Assembly (NCBI GenBank): GCA_020543525.1
Contig: JAHYIO010000005.1
Span: 744,001 to 808,000 of the forward strand
Length of the DNA: 64,000 nucleotides
Source: Coriolopsis trogii
Taxonomy: Eukaryota; Basidiomycota; Agaricomycetes; Polyporales; Polyporaceae
Reading direction: 5' to 3'
Shown piece by piece: positions 10,701-20,683 of this stretch; positions within the stretch are counted from its first letter, which is position 1, and every line of letters starts with the position of its first letter. A program made the position numbers and the translations under genes. Under the pieces are notes generated by a model, which did not search any database, was not told where the DNA came from, and saw only the letters and a list, made by a program, of their open reading frames with translations.

Positions 10701-11758
10701 GTCGGATGTGTCCGCGTTTGAGGTTTTCGGCTAGATGCTTGGCAAGAGCGTCGCGTTCATCGGCAGAAAGTCGATAGAGTGGGCCAAACGGAGGAGTCTT
10801 GCCAGGTTCAAGGTCAATGTCGACGTCGTAGGGTCGATGAGGAGGTAGGTGGTCGAATTCCTTTGGATTGAAGACAGTGTCTTGGAAGTCGTGGTAGGGC
10901 GGAGGGATGCTTTCTCGAATGTTATCCCATTCAGAAGGGTCGGGCTCAGCGTCGTAGTAGTCGTGAAGCGCGTCGTCGAGCGAGGATGAGACCGTGCTGG
11001 ACTTGGGATCGAAGGTGAAAGCCGAGATAGCCGCGTTATCGGTGCGTATAGTCTTAAGAAACTTCTTAGCCGTTAGCGTCCGAATGCGGGGACCAGGAGA
11101 GCAGGAAACCGGGGATGTGGGGCGACCGAAGCCATCCGAACCCGGCCGAAGCGACGAAGGGCGACCGTGGCCATCCAACGTGTTCGAAGACGACGTGGCG
11201 AGAGAGGGCCTGTCCCGAGACGTGGAAACGTCGTCGGCAGGCAGAGCGAGTGTGCGCGTGGGCGTAGAACCTATAGTGCGACAGCAATGAAGTGTGAGTT
11301 GCAATCGTGCCCAATCAATATCAGGATTATGACGACGTAGCCAGTCGAAGCCAAGAATAACGGGATATGAGACAGATACTACAGAAAGAGAGAGGGTTTC
11401 GGAATGGTTTTGTATTTGTAATTGCGTAGTGATATCCTGAGTGACCAAGCCCGAAGCTATGGGTCGGTCGTCAACGGCAAGAATAGGAACAGGTGTGGTT
11501 TTATTTCGACGAGGAAGAGAATGGCGGACCGCGAACTCATGCGAGATGACAGAGTTCGAGGCGCCGGAATCAATCATAGCGTACGTACGTATGGGTTTTA
11601 TATTGGGAAAGGAGAGAATGATAGAGATGAAGAAATGCTGCGGTGAAAAGGTATGGGTGCCAAGAGCGAAGATAAAGTGAGGAGGAGGAAGAGGAGAACG
11701 TGGAGCGTATGAGCCATCCGAGAACCGGACGTACTCTGAGACTGGTGGACGAGACTGT
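7753..11758 (-). CDS. pol: Retrotransposon pol (PR-RT-RH-IN-chromodomain)
   Basis: Polyprotein that copies and integrates the element. The first internal ATG is at 11577 (1,274 codons from there). The frame is already open from 11787, and splicing from gag would enter at 11758, adding the strand that leads into the protease site MIDSGASNSVI. Then follow reverse transcriptase (active site YLDDILIFS), RNase H (FTDASDYALSGVL, DKELLAIV, VVCDHRNLEYF), integrase zinc finger (HPGRTR...CEACDTCARIK) and the catalytic D, D and E (ITFDLI, VSDRGSVF, GLTERTNQ). The C-terminal chromodomain (VRDSRRVGQRYDYLIEY, ENVWVPLYD) may direct integration to particular chromatin, as in other chromoviruses. A proline-rich tail ends the protein. 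No internal stop or frameshift is visible. Confidence 0.96.
9508..9526 (-). other. Internal copy of the polypurine tract
   Basis: The 19 bases here match 7720-7738 (the 3' polypurine tract plus the first LTR bases) at 18 positions. The purine core GAAGAGGGGATG is identical. It lies inside pol, between RNase H and integrase, and encodes LPRRGDD-type residues. It could act as a central plus-strand primer. Confidence 0.55.
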
Positions 11759-11820
11759 CTGTAAGATGCGCCCGGATCATCAACCAGTCATCTGCTCTGC
11801 GGGCGAGGCGAGTCACTCAC
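11759..11820 (-). other. Predicted gag-pol intron (62 nt)
   Basis: On the minus strand the last sense codon of gag runs into GTGAGTGACT, a consensus donor that overlaps the gag stop TGA. A CATCTTACAG acceptor ends at 11759. Excision joins 11821 to 11758, restores the split serine codon and continues exactly in the pol frame. The size fits this genome's introns. The unspliced frames do not overlap: the pol frame is closed by a stop at 11788-11790, 26 bases past the gag stop. Confidence 0.75.
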
Positions 11821-12923
11821 GATTTGGCCGCGGAGGGCTTCGCTGCGTTACTACGCGCAGCGTTGCGCTTCTTCGCGGCCTCAGAGAGGTTCGGGCAGGA
11901 CGCGGCAATATGGCCAGACCCTCCACAATAGCGGCAGAGGTTGAGGTCTCGACGGCGTTGGCGTTCCTTGTCGTCGAGACGTCCACGTCCTATGCTTGTC
12001 GCATCAATCTCCATCGGAACCACGCCAGAATGAGCAGTCACAGCGGTGGTCGAGGAAGATTGTTGGACAGCGGAAGACTGGGACGTCTTCAGACGGTTGC
12101 CATTGCCATTGCCGTTGTGCGCGCGTTCGAGCATACGATTAGCGTGCTGCTCGTTGTCAATGTCGACAGCATCCTCCATGAGCTCCAGGAAGGAAGAGGG
12201 TTGGTGACGGCGACCGCGCGCGGCGAGCGCGTTACGAACCTCCGGCTTGAGGCCAGTCTTGAACATGTCGATCTTAGACTGTTCGGAAAGGGTGACATGC
12301 GCGAGGAGCGCGATGAACCGCGCCTTGTACTGAGAGCACGGACCTTTCTGCCGGAGGGTCTGCAGTTTGCGCAGACTCGTCGCTGAGAGATTGGGATCGC
12401 CGAAATGGACGCGGAATTCAGCGAAGAGCGCGGTGATGTCATTGAGAAGATCGGTCCTGGTCAGCTCAATGGACTTGAACCAGTCGCTGGGGTCGCCCGG
12501 ACCTAGGTAGGTGCTAAAGTACGTAGCGCGGGCAAAGTCCGTGGATAGCGCCGTGCCTTGGAGTGCGAGAGCAGCTGACATGGAGTGAAGGAATGTGTCG
12601 ACGTCGGAGGAGGACCCCGTGAACACCACGGGTTCTCGGAAGCGTGGAATAGGGGGTGGTTTAGGGGCAGCCGCGATGTTGCTGAGTGCGTTGATGCGGT
12701 CGGTGAGCGCGAGAGAACCGTTACCCAGACTGGCCATGATGGAGGAGAAGTTGGCCAGATTGTGAGCAAGGGCGGCCTGAGAGTCTTGAAGAGCACGGAG
12801 GAAACGGAGTTGAGCGAGTGCGGGGTCGACATTGAGGTCGTCGGGATGAGAGAACGGGTCCGATGATTGGTCAGGAGGAAGAGAAGGAAGGGGAGGAGTC
12901 GTGTTGAACGGGTTGTTTGCCAT
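11817..12923 (-). CDS. gag: Retrotransposon gag
   Basis: Structural protein of 368 codons that should form the virus-like particle and bind the RNA. It has a Pro/Ser-rich start, the Ty3-type capsid region (PRFREPVVFTGSSSDVDTFL, then WFKSIELTRTDLLNDITALF) and one CCHC zinc knuckle, CRYCGGSGHIAASC. The tail is Ala/Lys-rich. The stop codon TGA at 11817-11819 lies inside a consensus splice donor, so unspliced RNA gives Gag alone and spliced RNA would give a Gag-Pol fusion. ATG 12923 is the only sensible start and sits about 100 bases inside the 5' LTR. Confidence 0.93.
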   Translation of the reverse strand: MANNPFNTTPPLPSLPPDQSSDPFSHPDDLNVDPALAQLRFLRALQDSQAALAHNLANFSSIMASLGNGSLALTDRINALSNIAAAPKPPPIPRFREPVVFTGSSSDVDTFLHSMSAALALQGTALSTDFARATYFSTYLGPGDPSDWFKSIELTRTDLLNDITALFAEFRVHFGDPNLSATSLRKLQTLRQKGPCSQYKARFIALLAHVTLSEQSKIDMFKTGLKPEVRNALAARGRRHQPSSFLELMEDAVDIDNEQHANRMLERAHNGNGNGNRLKTSQSSAVQQSSSTTAVTAHSGVVPMEIDATSIGRGRLDDKERQRRRDLNLCRYCGGSGHIAASCPNLSEAAKKRNAARSNAAKPSAAKS

Positions 12924-13004
12924 TGTGAGGGGAGTGCCTGAGAGATTACGTAACGGCGAAGCGAAGGCTGAGAAGACTGATGAGCGCGCTGAGGAGATTG
13001 GAAA

Positions 13005-13023
13005 GGACGGTGAGCGAGCAAAC
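13005..13023 (-). other. Primer-binding region, probably self-priming
   Basis: In element orientation the first bases after the 5' LTR are GTTTGCTCGCTCACCGTCC. They lack the TGG start of a tRNA-complementary site. They are complementary to the LTR sequence at 13065-13081: TTGCTCGCT pairs perfectly with AGCGAGCAA, and pairing extends over about 19 bases with small gaps. This resembles the self-priming described for Tf1 and related fungal chromoviruses. Confidence 0.6.
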
Positions 13024-13154
13024 TGTGACGGGCGAGGTCTCGAGAGGTCAAAATCAAGAACTGCGTTGCTCGCTAACGTCCCGTATGTACAGAATCAGAA
13101 CATATACTCCTACAAGACAAGACTGAGACAGCGTCACGGGCCTTGCCCGTGACA
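13024..13154 (-). repeat. 5' LTR of the chromovirus
   Basis: A 131-bp copy identical to 7593-7723; it should contain the promoter and R region. The AGCGAGCAA stretch complementary to the primer-binding region lies in it and would need to be near the transcript start for self-priming. Confidence 0.96.
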
Positions 13155-13159
13155 GTGTA
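13155..13159. repeat. Right target-site duplication of the retrotransposon
   Basis: GTGTA directly after the LTR, matching 7588-7592. Confidence 0.9.
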
Positions 13160-15453
13160 CCACTGATACGTGGGGGAACGTACCTCGTAATATCACGTCG
13201 CGCCCAATCTTGACAGACGGTGGTAGAGCAATCAAGTACGAAGAGCCTGACGAGGCGAGAGGTTGAGCGAGACGATGCCAGCAATGCGTTCGTTGCCGAA
13301 GTGCACGGGAACAAAGCGACCTGATTAGGATGGGCCGAACACCAGCGCTGGACGCGCACATCCCCGCGCGCGACTGTCGCTCTCTCCTTCATAGTTGGCC
13401 TCAGGTTGGCCTCAAGCTGCGACAAAGCTTCAGCTTCAGGCCCGACTGCTTTGCATGCACTCCTCCAGACAACATCAGGGAAAACCCAAACCTCGAATAA
13501 GGGATAATAATGTATAATTATGACTAATACGGACGATTAGTTCGTTAGCATAGACATAAAATGGTAGGTCCCGAAATAACAAGCGTGATTAGAGGTCCAT
13601 AAGTCGGTTAAGTACGGCGATATTAGATCGCTTATATCCAGTTTATCACCCTCTATTGCATTCCGGTCTATGGAACAACATAATATTGGGCAGTAATCAA
13701 TTACAGAGTTGATCTACTGATTACATACCGAGCACTCCGACGGTAAGTACATGCACACACCCTACTACAGGTCCGTAGCGACCAAGTGGGATCAATACCA
13801 TGAGACGATACCATGGGGGTCAATAGGACAGCCCGCATAGGTCAGAAGAGGAGGTGTGGAGAGATGAACTGTTGCAACGGAAGGTACACACTCATCTGGA
13901 TCACCGGAAGGATACTCCACATTGATGCCAGTAACACGAAGCAAGGCAAGTGCCCTAGAACTGCTAACAGGTAGCAGGCGCTCTGCTAGTTAACGTCAGC
14001 ATGTAGCGGGCAACAGAGAGCATAGCAGCACGTACAGGGCAATCTGACACAGTCGGTGGATGCGCGCGCATGAATGGGCCTGAAAAACTCAATTATGTGA
14101 CAGATTCGGCTCACTATATCACAGCTACTCACCCAGTGGATGTCACCTACTGTCTGCTTGTATGCCACCGTCGCACAGGCCCACCGAAGGTTGACGTAAG
14201 AAAAGTCGCACTCACGCATCTATTAGGCCCTCTCTTCCCCGTCCCTGCACTCCCTAGACATCTTGCGAATAGTCAAAACCTTTGCTTCGGCAGGTGTCCA
14301 GGGTTGTTCGACCGTCGGGCACCAGTAGACATGCCATCCCTAGTCGTGAGTCATAGGCGCAGCAGTCTATGGTATTCCAACTGTGGAAAGCGGCCGACAG
14401 TACCCAATAGCCGACGAACAAGCCCAGACCCAAGAACTGAGCCCAGATAGCCCTCGAGACAAGACCCCGGCAGGAGGAATGCGAGCAGGAGCGAGCACCA
14501 GCAGGGTGGTGAGCAGAGAGAGCAAAAGTTCGAAGTTCAACATGGAGACGCTCCTCGGAGGATGCCGGTACAGTTTAGGGCAGGGTTCGATGCACTTCAC
14601 GATCCTCCAGTCATGAGCGCTTGACTCGTTCGCCGCTCGATCCCGTCAATCTATAGCGAGTTTCTGCTCTGTGACATCAATTCTCGTATCAGTTATAAGT
14701 ATGCAACCTTTACGATGACGAATGGTAACTTTTGAACTCTGTCATCCATCCCGGAAGAAAATAGTAGATGTTATTTGATATTATCTGGATTATTGGGCGG
14801 ACCTCTCTAATTTATCTCTCAATAGGGTTTCAGGTTTTTCCTGATGAAGAGGTCCTTCCCAATATGTCTTCCTTCGTTCTCTCGTACCCGTCGACTCTGC
14901 TCGCTCAACATGAATCCCCGCACACCGCATTTTCCCTGGACGTGCGCGGTGCGACTTCCAAAGATTGAAGAGCATCAATGCGTCAACTCCCGAACCTTCG
15001 CACTGACAAAGCTCTACGCGAGCAAGTGGTCTCTTGCCTTAGGGTACTCGACGGAGAGATCTGCCAGGACAACGTCAGTCTTAGAGTTCGAATACTCAGA
15101 CGATATAATCCAAACTCGCCCTTCTTGTGTTACCGGCAGTTGCCTCTACTATGGCGCCCTGTGCTGCGTTGGGCTGGGATCGGATGGACGGTATGTCGGC
15201 CTTCATTTCTCACCTGCTCGTGCCGATTGAGCGCAGAATTGTTGTCAAATATGTGTAAGACTTGAGGGCTGCTGATCTACTCCTCCTGAACCACATACCG
15301 CGACTCTTCTGAACCACCGCGCGGCGACTGTATGCGCCTGCCTCGCACCTTGACCGCGACCGACTGCCTTCAACATCGACGCTCGCTATTTGTCTCAGGA
15401 GTCTCCCCTGCCGATGCTCGTGCGCAGTGAGCCTGATCGTCATACCGTTACGT
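13155..15453. other. Gene-poor stretch with an AT-rich island
   Basis: No supported gene. About 13480-13760 is visibly AT-rich compared with its surroundings and has no long frames. A short minus-strand frame near 14600-14370 contains a hydrophobic run but no continuation. Earlier aldehyde dehydrogenase exons could not be found ahead of the remnant at 15454. Confidence 0.4.
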
Positions 15454-15810
15454 GACTCAGTGCAGCCAGCAAGATCCGGACAACACAAAAGGCAAGGTCA
15501 TTGTTGCGGTCGGTGGTAATGTCGAAGACAAGTACATCGCCCCAACACTTTTGCGCGAGTGCATGCGCGTACTCCCTGTTCTTCATCCCCCTGAATGCTC
15601 ATACTGGTGCTTTCTTTGCACAGGGAGATCTTCGGGCCCGTCCTCCCCATCGTGCCTGTTAAGGCCGTCGATGAGGCTATTGGTTTCGTCCGCGTGAGGT
15701 CCGAGGAGAGGTTTCGAGCATCATCTCCGCGAAAGCTGACCGTTATTAGATCCCGAAGGGAAAATTCCTTTGCAATGTACGTCTTCTCGCACGACCCCAA
15801 GCTTGAGAAG
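15454..15810 (+). pseudogene. Aldehyde dehydrogenase fragment
   Basis: Remnant of an ALDH3-type (fatty aldehyde) dehydrogenase. Three pieces in order, joined across two plausible introns, read DNTKGKVIVAVGGNVEDKYI (as one run), then [20 protein letters not shown], then [18 protein letters not shown]. These are the cofactor- and substrate-side motifs from the C-terminal half of such enzymes. The N-terminal Rossmann half and the catalytic-cysteine region are not found upstream. After ...LEKK the family sequence stops and unrelated sequence follows. It is truncated at both ends. Confidence 0.7.
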
Positions 15811-15839
15811 AAAGGTTCGAGTACCCGCGCGATGAGGAG

Positions 15840-16260
15840 GGAGCTGTGCCGACTCGTAAGTTCACTCCCCATCTTCCTCTGCAAGTCCACTGGAGAGCAC
15901 CTCGCACTCAACGTTGGGGTCGCTTACGAAGACGGTTTGTTCCTGGTTGACGAGAAATTACTCAAGGCAATCGACCCCACTGTCGATTCCGAGGCTTTGT
16001 CCACTCCACCGCCCAAGAGTTACAGATTCGACAAGGTCGTTGACGTAGTTTGATACCTCAGACGACGCTCTCGATGCTCTCTCTTCCGCGATGGGAAATC
16101 AATAGGATGTATCATCAGAAGTAGCGTCTCTTTCAGAAGCTCACGAATGCCTCGTGCAGGAAAGCGCAAGACGTGAAGAGACCGTCCGCGCCCTATTGGA
16201 TGACATCCAGACGGTGCAGTCCTCCATCACGCCTACATCCAACGGCACCAAAGATTCAGA
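15840..16260 (+). pseudogene. Broken coiled-coil protein remnant
   Basis: Directly after the ALDH fragment the frame becomes a different protein-like sequence ([20 protein letters not shown], ending [12 protein letters not shown] at 16053). At about 16047 the plausible frame shifts by one to [18 protein letters not shown], then meets TAG at 16103. It resumes in the same frame as a charged helix (SLSEAHECLVQESARREE). One frameshift and one in-frame stop suggest a decayed gene of unknown family. Confidence 0.4.
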
Positions 16261-17663
16261 CCTAAGTCTCGGCTGCTGTTATGGTTGGACTCCTGGGGAG
16301 GCGACAGTCAGACGCGCCAACCATACAGCACCTCCGACTGGCACTCAATTGGATCACAGGGCAGCCAGCGCGCTGCGGCTCGAAATGTGGGGTATGGGAG
16401 CTTGCGCCTTGTAAGTTGTACTCTCATGCAGCAGTCCGTTGCCCTTATTGCAGAGCAACTCTTCACCTCTTGCCGATCAATGGCATATCCCGATTGCCGT
16501 ACAGCGAGTGCCTGCCAATGCGGCTAGAGGGGAGGTGACTCAGGTGAGCGATGAAAGTACCCCGTGTGCTCACACTGCGCTCACAGAGATACAGCATGCC
16601 GAGTGATCAAAATAGAAGTCGCCGCGGAGCTGGCTCCCATATGGAGCGATCAGATAGGGACCTACAAACAAGGACGGTGTTGATGCTAGTAAATACTGCC
16701 GCGATGAAGCTCAAGGCTGGCCTTTATGGTCCATGATCAATACAAGCGAAGCGGATTCAGGTAAGGCGGTACACAAGAACTGCCATCCTTTTTTGAACTT
16801 AACATTTGGTGTCCTATCAGAGCAAATGCGTCTCCGTGCTGCCCACTGCGATGAGAACAGGCTTCTGGTCTTTCGACGGTGAACACGGGATTGTACAGCT
16901 TGCATATGCATAACACGTGCTTCGGAGACAGGGCCCGTCTCTTCCATGGATGATATTAGTGTCTGGTAGCTATTCTGACATTTGGCAGACCTCCCTGATA
17001 TTCTCTGACAACGAGTCAACCTCAGAATGTCACTGCATAGACTTGACCAGGCATGAATACACCAAGTGGTGTCACTCCCTCACAGCCAAGGAGAGCACTG
17101 ATATTGTCTATCTCCAATGTAGTTATTGCCTTCCATTGGCGGTCCTTGCTGACATGAGCCGAGGCAGTCGTTGTATTCATTCCATTCTATGATAGGAGGC
17201 ACGGGAGTTAGCGCTTTGGCCCTATAGCGTCCGGGTTCTGTATCCGTCACGGTGCGAGTCTCTAAAGATAGCACGGCGAACACTGCTAACAGGAATCCGA
17301 CATCCAGGTTGTCGCAAACAATCTGGGATGTCGAGTCTTTTACATCGCCGATGGGAGAATATTCTCTGTTCATCTTCTCTGTGTCCGAACAGGGGCAATG
17401 CTTCCCGTCACCGATCACGAAGATTACTCGCTGCTAAGAAGTTCTGGGTGTGCTTATCTAGTGCGGTGCGCAGTATCTTAGAACATGTCTCTTCTGGGTG
17501 CGGGCCCCTTTCGTCCGCTTCCGAGCACCCCTGTTCTCTATGGTAAGTTACCGTTGAATTTTCGTGCGCATACTGCGGTGCTTCCTGTTTCCGCATCTTG
17601 TTGGCGCCACTCTGATACCCCCAGTTATAGCTTCCTACCTCTCAATATCGCAGAGACGACTTA
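16261..17663. other. Intergenic stretch, nothing supported
   Basis: Short unrelated frames on both strands, with no recognisable motif, RNA or repeat. The right end should hold the promoter of the second seven-helix gene. Confidence 0.45.
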
Positions 17664-18940
17664 ATGGCCGACCAGAACGCCATCTTCCAAAACTCGTTTT
17701 ACATAGGAAACAACTTCAATGCCATCCTATATGGTGAGTATTCCTGTTTACAGCCTTTGTAGGCTCAATCCCAACTACTACATTGCTACTATGTATCACA
17801 GGCATCGAGCTAGTTCTATACTTCGCGAGCGCATGGCTCATCCTGTGCGGTAGCAAACGCACTGACAGGAGGAGCGACAAGCGATTCCTGTATCTCAGCA
17901 CTGGCATCCTCTGTATGATCACTATCTATGTCGCCGTTGAAGCCGTGTTCGGGCAGAAAATGTGGATTGTGCATGAGGGGTACCCGGGAGGGTCAGCTCA
18001 GTGGTTTGTCGACAATGCTGCTGTCTGGTATGTGACTCTTGGCAGCACCGCTTCAATCGTTCTCAATCTCATGTGCGACGGGCTGCTGGTGAGTCTCGAG
18101 AGCTCCAAACCGTGGTCGAACAATAGAGCTGACCATCTGAGTAGTTGTATCGCACCTACATTGTATGGAGCGACTGGCGTGTCGTGGTATTACCGTCAAT
18201 TTTGTATATCGGTTCTGCAAGTGAGTTTGCAATGCGTTTCATCTCGAGTTCACCCTTTGTTATTACTGACACTTAATTCAGCCCTGGGTATTTTGACATG
18301 CTACTTCTCCGGGTCACTGCACGCAAATGTCTTTGCCAGTACGGCGCAGAACATTGCAGTATCCTACTCTGCCGTGGTCATTGGGCTTAATGTCACTTGC
18401 ACAACGCTCATCTGCTCCCGCATCCTCTGGGTCGCCAAACGTATGGAACAGACACTCGGCCGCGAGGTTTCGAAGACGTACACGGGTGCTGTTGCGCTCG
18501 TAGTCGAGTCTATGCTGCCCTACACTTTGTTCGGCATTGCGTACCTGGTCACGCTGGGCATAAACCACCCGACTTCAATCTTCTTCCTTTCTGTCTACGT
18601 TATGTTCACTGTGAGTCTGTTGCCTATTGTTGCTTCACCTCTGCGTTCTAGCGTTTGTCTGATGCGCTGTATTGTTGCTTCGCCTCTGCGGGTGCATGGT
18701 ATCAATATACAGTGCATCTCTCCTCAAATGATTATTCTGCGTGTTCTGATTAGACGGGGATGGACAAAGGAGGCTACGAGAACCATCACAGCTCACTTCA
18801 TCAGCACTAACCCGAGATTTTGCACGGACGAATCACGAGTCGCATACGACAGCGACCGTACTACTATTGAACTTTGCAACATATCTGTTTTAGACAACTC
18901 TGCTCAAGACGTCCATCTTTCCTCAGACAGCAAGGTGTAG
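17664..18940 (+). CDS. Seven-helix membrane protein, paralog B
   Basis: Second member of the family at 4241. Exons 17664-17733, 17802-18088, 18145-18220, 18282-18610 and 18713-18940 have the same intron positions and phases as copy A. Landmarks are AIFQNSFYIGNNFNAILYG, YVAVEAVFGQKMWIVHEGYP, AVWYVTLGSTASIVLNLMCD and CISPQMIILRVL. It is the most diverged of the three: YPGGQDAYL becomes YPGGSAQWF, and the tail differs. The last intron (18611-18712, 102 nt) is longer than its neighbours and carries an internal near-repeat of TTGTTGCTTC(A/G)CCTCTGCG. All five exons are open, so it looks functional. Function unknown. Confidence 0.88.
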
Positions 18941-20683
18941 ACTCGGATCACACACTGCAGGCTGGTATAATGAAGATCTTTGTCCTCATGTAACTTGTTG
19001 TATGTACTCGAGGGATTGTAAGCAAATTCCATACATGTGGACTTGAGCATACACACACACAGTACACACGCACGGAGAACACAATCAGCCTTCATGAATC
19101 ATGAGTCCCCTCTTTGTATTCCTGCCATTCAGTCCACTGCTGCCAAAAAGGCCTCTACGTCCATACCTCCCTACCGACTGGTATAACTGGTCGCAACTTT
19201 GGCAGAACGTCCCGATTAGGGGCCCCGTGTGACAACGTACTTAGAGAAATCGCGCAGACCGCTGGAGAACTGTAGGCAAGACAAGGACTGAGGGTAGGTT
19301 CGCATGTATGAGATCAACCTAATACTCACGCTCTGGATGAACTGCTCTCACAGGAAACAGCTGTCGACGAATGCGCTCGGTTCAGTACAGTCTAACAGTT
19401 GCAGGTCGGTGAGATGCGCTCTAAGATAATATTTGATCTGTTACCTCTAGTCTTCACTTGCCCCGCACATTTTTGGGGATGAGCTTGCGCACATAAGGTC
19501 ATTGTCATGAGGGCAGTCACGAAGATGGCGATGAATGGACCAGAAAGCAACTGCATCATGAGCGAGGGACTGATGGTTCGATAGGGGAGAGGATGGTCGA
19601 CACCCAAACATTTGCGTGCACGATTCTTTTATACTCCTGGTAGTATTGGAGTCAAAAGAAGCGCTTGAACCCCTTAGGTTTATGACAATATGACAAAGAG
19701 CTCGGCACGAATGTCTATGGTCAACTCATATTAACCCAAAGCAAGAGGGTTCATGCGATGCAACGGGCATTGCGAACGCCGCTCACACGGGCACAAATGC
19801 AGCACTGTGGTATGTGTGGGTAAGATGGATCTGTCGACGTCCAAGCCTGATGTCCCACTGGCGGCAGATGTCGCTGTCTTCGCGCTAGGGGGACCCGGAG
19901 ACACGGTCACTCGCCCCTCAACGTCTGATGTTCTCTCCTCGCCTTCCCGGGCGTGTGCGCACAAGAAGTGGATGAACGCCGAGGGTTGAAGTTTCAGCCC
20001 CTCCTAATTGTGGAGGAGAGCGGTGAGATCTTTCTGGTCGAGCTTCAAATTGTCATACTGCCACATCTGATTGAGATCAGTAGAACGGTTCTCCGGCGAC
20101 TGTAACGCGACCCATAGGCTGGACTCACTAGATCCGGAATCTCTCTGACCTGACTGTTACATGACCGACCGGTTGGGCGACAGCGGCGTCGACGAGAGTG
20201 CCGGCACATGCACCACTCGGATTCAAGCCCGGTGCGGTGTATGAGCCTACAGTGATGCAGCCGGCTTCTGCCGTCCAACACCACGGTGCTCTGCCTACGG
20301 CGTCGGTTACTCACCCTCCCACTGGCACGTTGTATCTTTGAATCTGGAAAAAGATGGGAGAAGTCGGAAGGCGGATGCTGATAGCAGTAAGTGCCGAGCA
20401 CGGGGGTCCACACCAATTCCTACGCGCCGGCGATGGGAAAAGGGCAGGTTGAAAAAACTCATGTGTGGTAATTTGGCAAACGAGACCTCGTTGCAAACAT
20501 CATACACTGGCGAATGCGGCGAGTGGACAAGACGCCCTCCCGCGCATCTACTGAGTCATGGATAGACAAGTGCAATAAATAACAAGCCTACCAACATACG
20601 CACAGAACTACGCCGTACTACCACGACGTTCGGGATGGGATAGCAACGTCTTCGACCTGACTTCAAGACATACGCCCCAAAGC
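18941..20683. other. Intergenic stretch, nothing supported
   Basis: A CA-rich run near 19051-19075 and scattered short frames. A minus-strand frame at 19607-19392 has a signal-peptide-like start but no homology or splice support. No gene is called. Confidence 0.4.

Larger units (their letters stand above)
7593..13154 (-). mobile_element. Full-length Ty3/gypsy chromovirus
   Basis: A 5,562-bp LTR retrotransposon inserted on the minus strand. It has 131-bp LTRs (7593-7723 and 13024-13154), flanked by the 5-bp duplication GTGTA at 7588-7592 and 13155-13159. Internally, in transcription order, it has a primer-binding region, gag with a zinc knuckle, a 62-nt intron, pol with protease, reverse transcriptase, RNase H, integrase and a chromodomain, then a polypurine tract. 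The two LTRs are identical base for base and both frames are open, so insertion was recent and the copy may be competent. The domain order PR-RT-RH-IN plus terminal chromodomain is diagnostic of Ty3 chromoviruses. Confidence 0.97.

Noticed and set aside
11759..11820. Programmed frameshift between gag and pol
   Set aside because: The pol frame has a stop at 11788-11790, downstream of the gag stop, so the frames never overlap and a simple slip cannot connect them.
14367..14600. Small minus-strand protein with a hydrophobic run
   Set aside because: No homology, no splice continuation and weak start context; too little to call a gene.
19392..19607. Small secreted-protein candidate on the minus strand
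   Set aside because: It has a signal-peptide-like start, but the rest is featureless and no second exon or homolog is recognisable.
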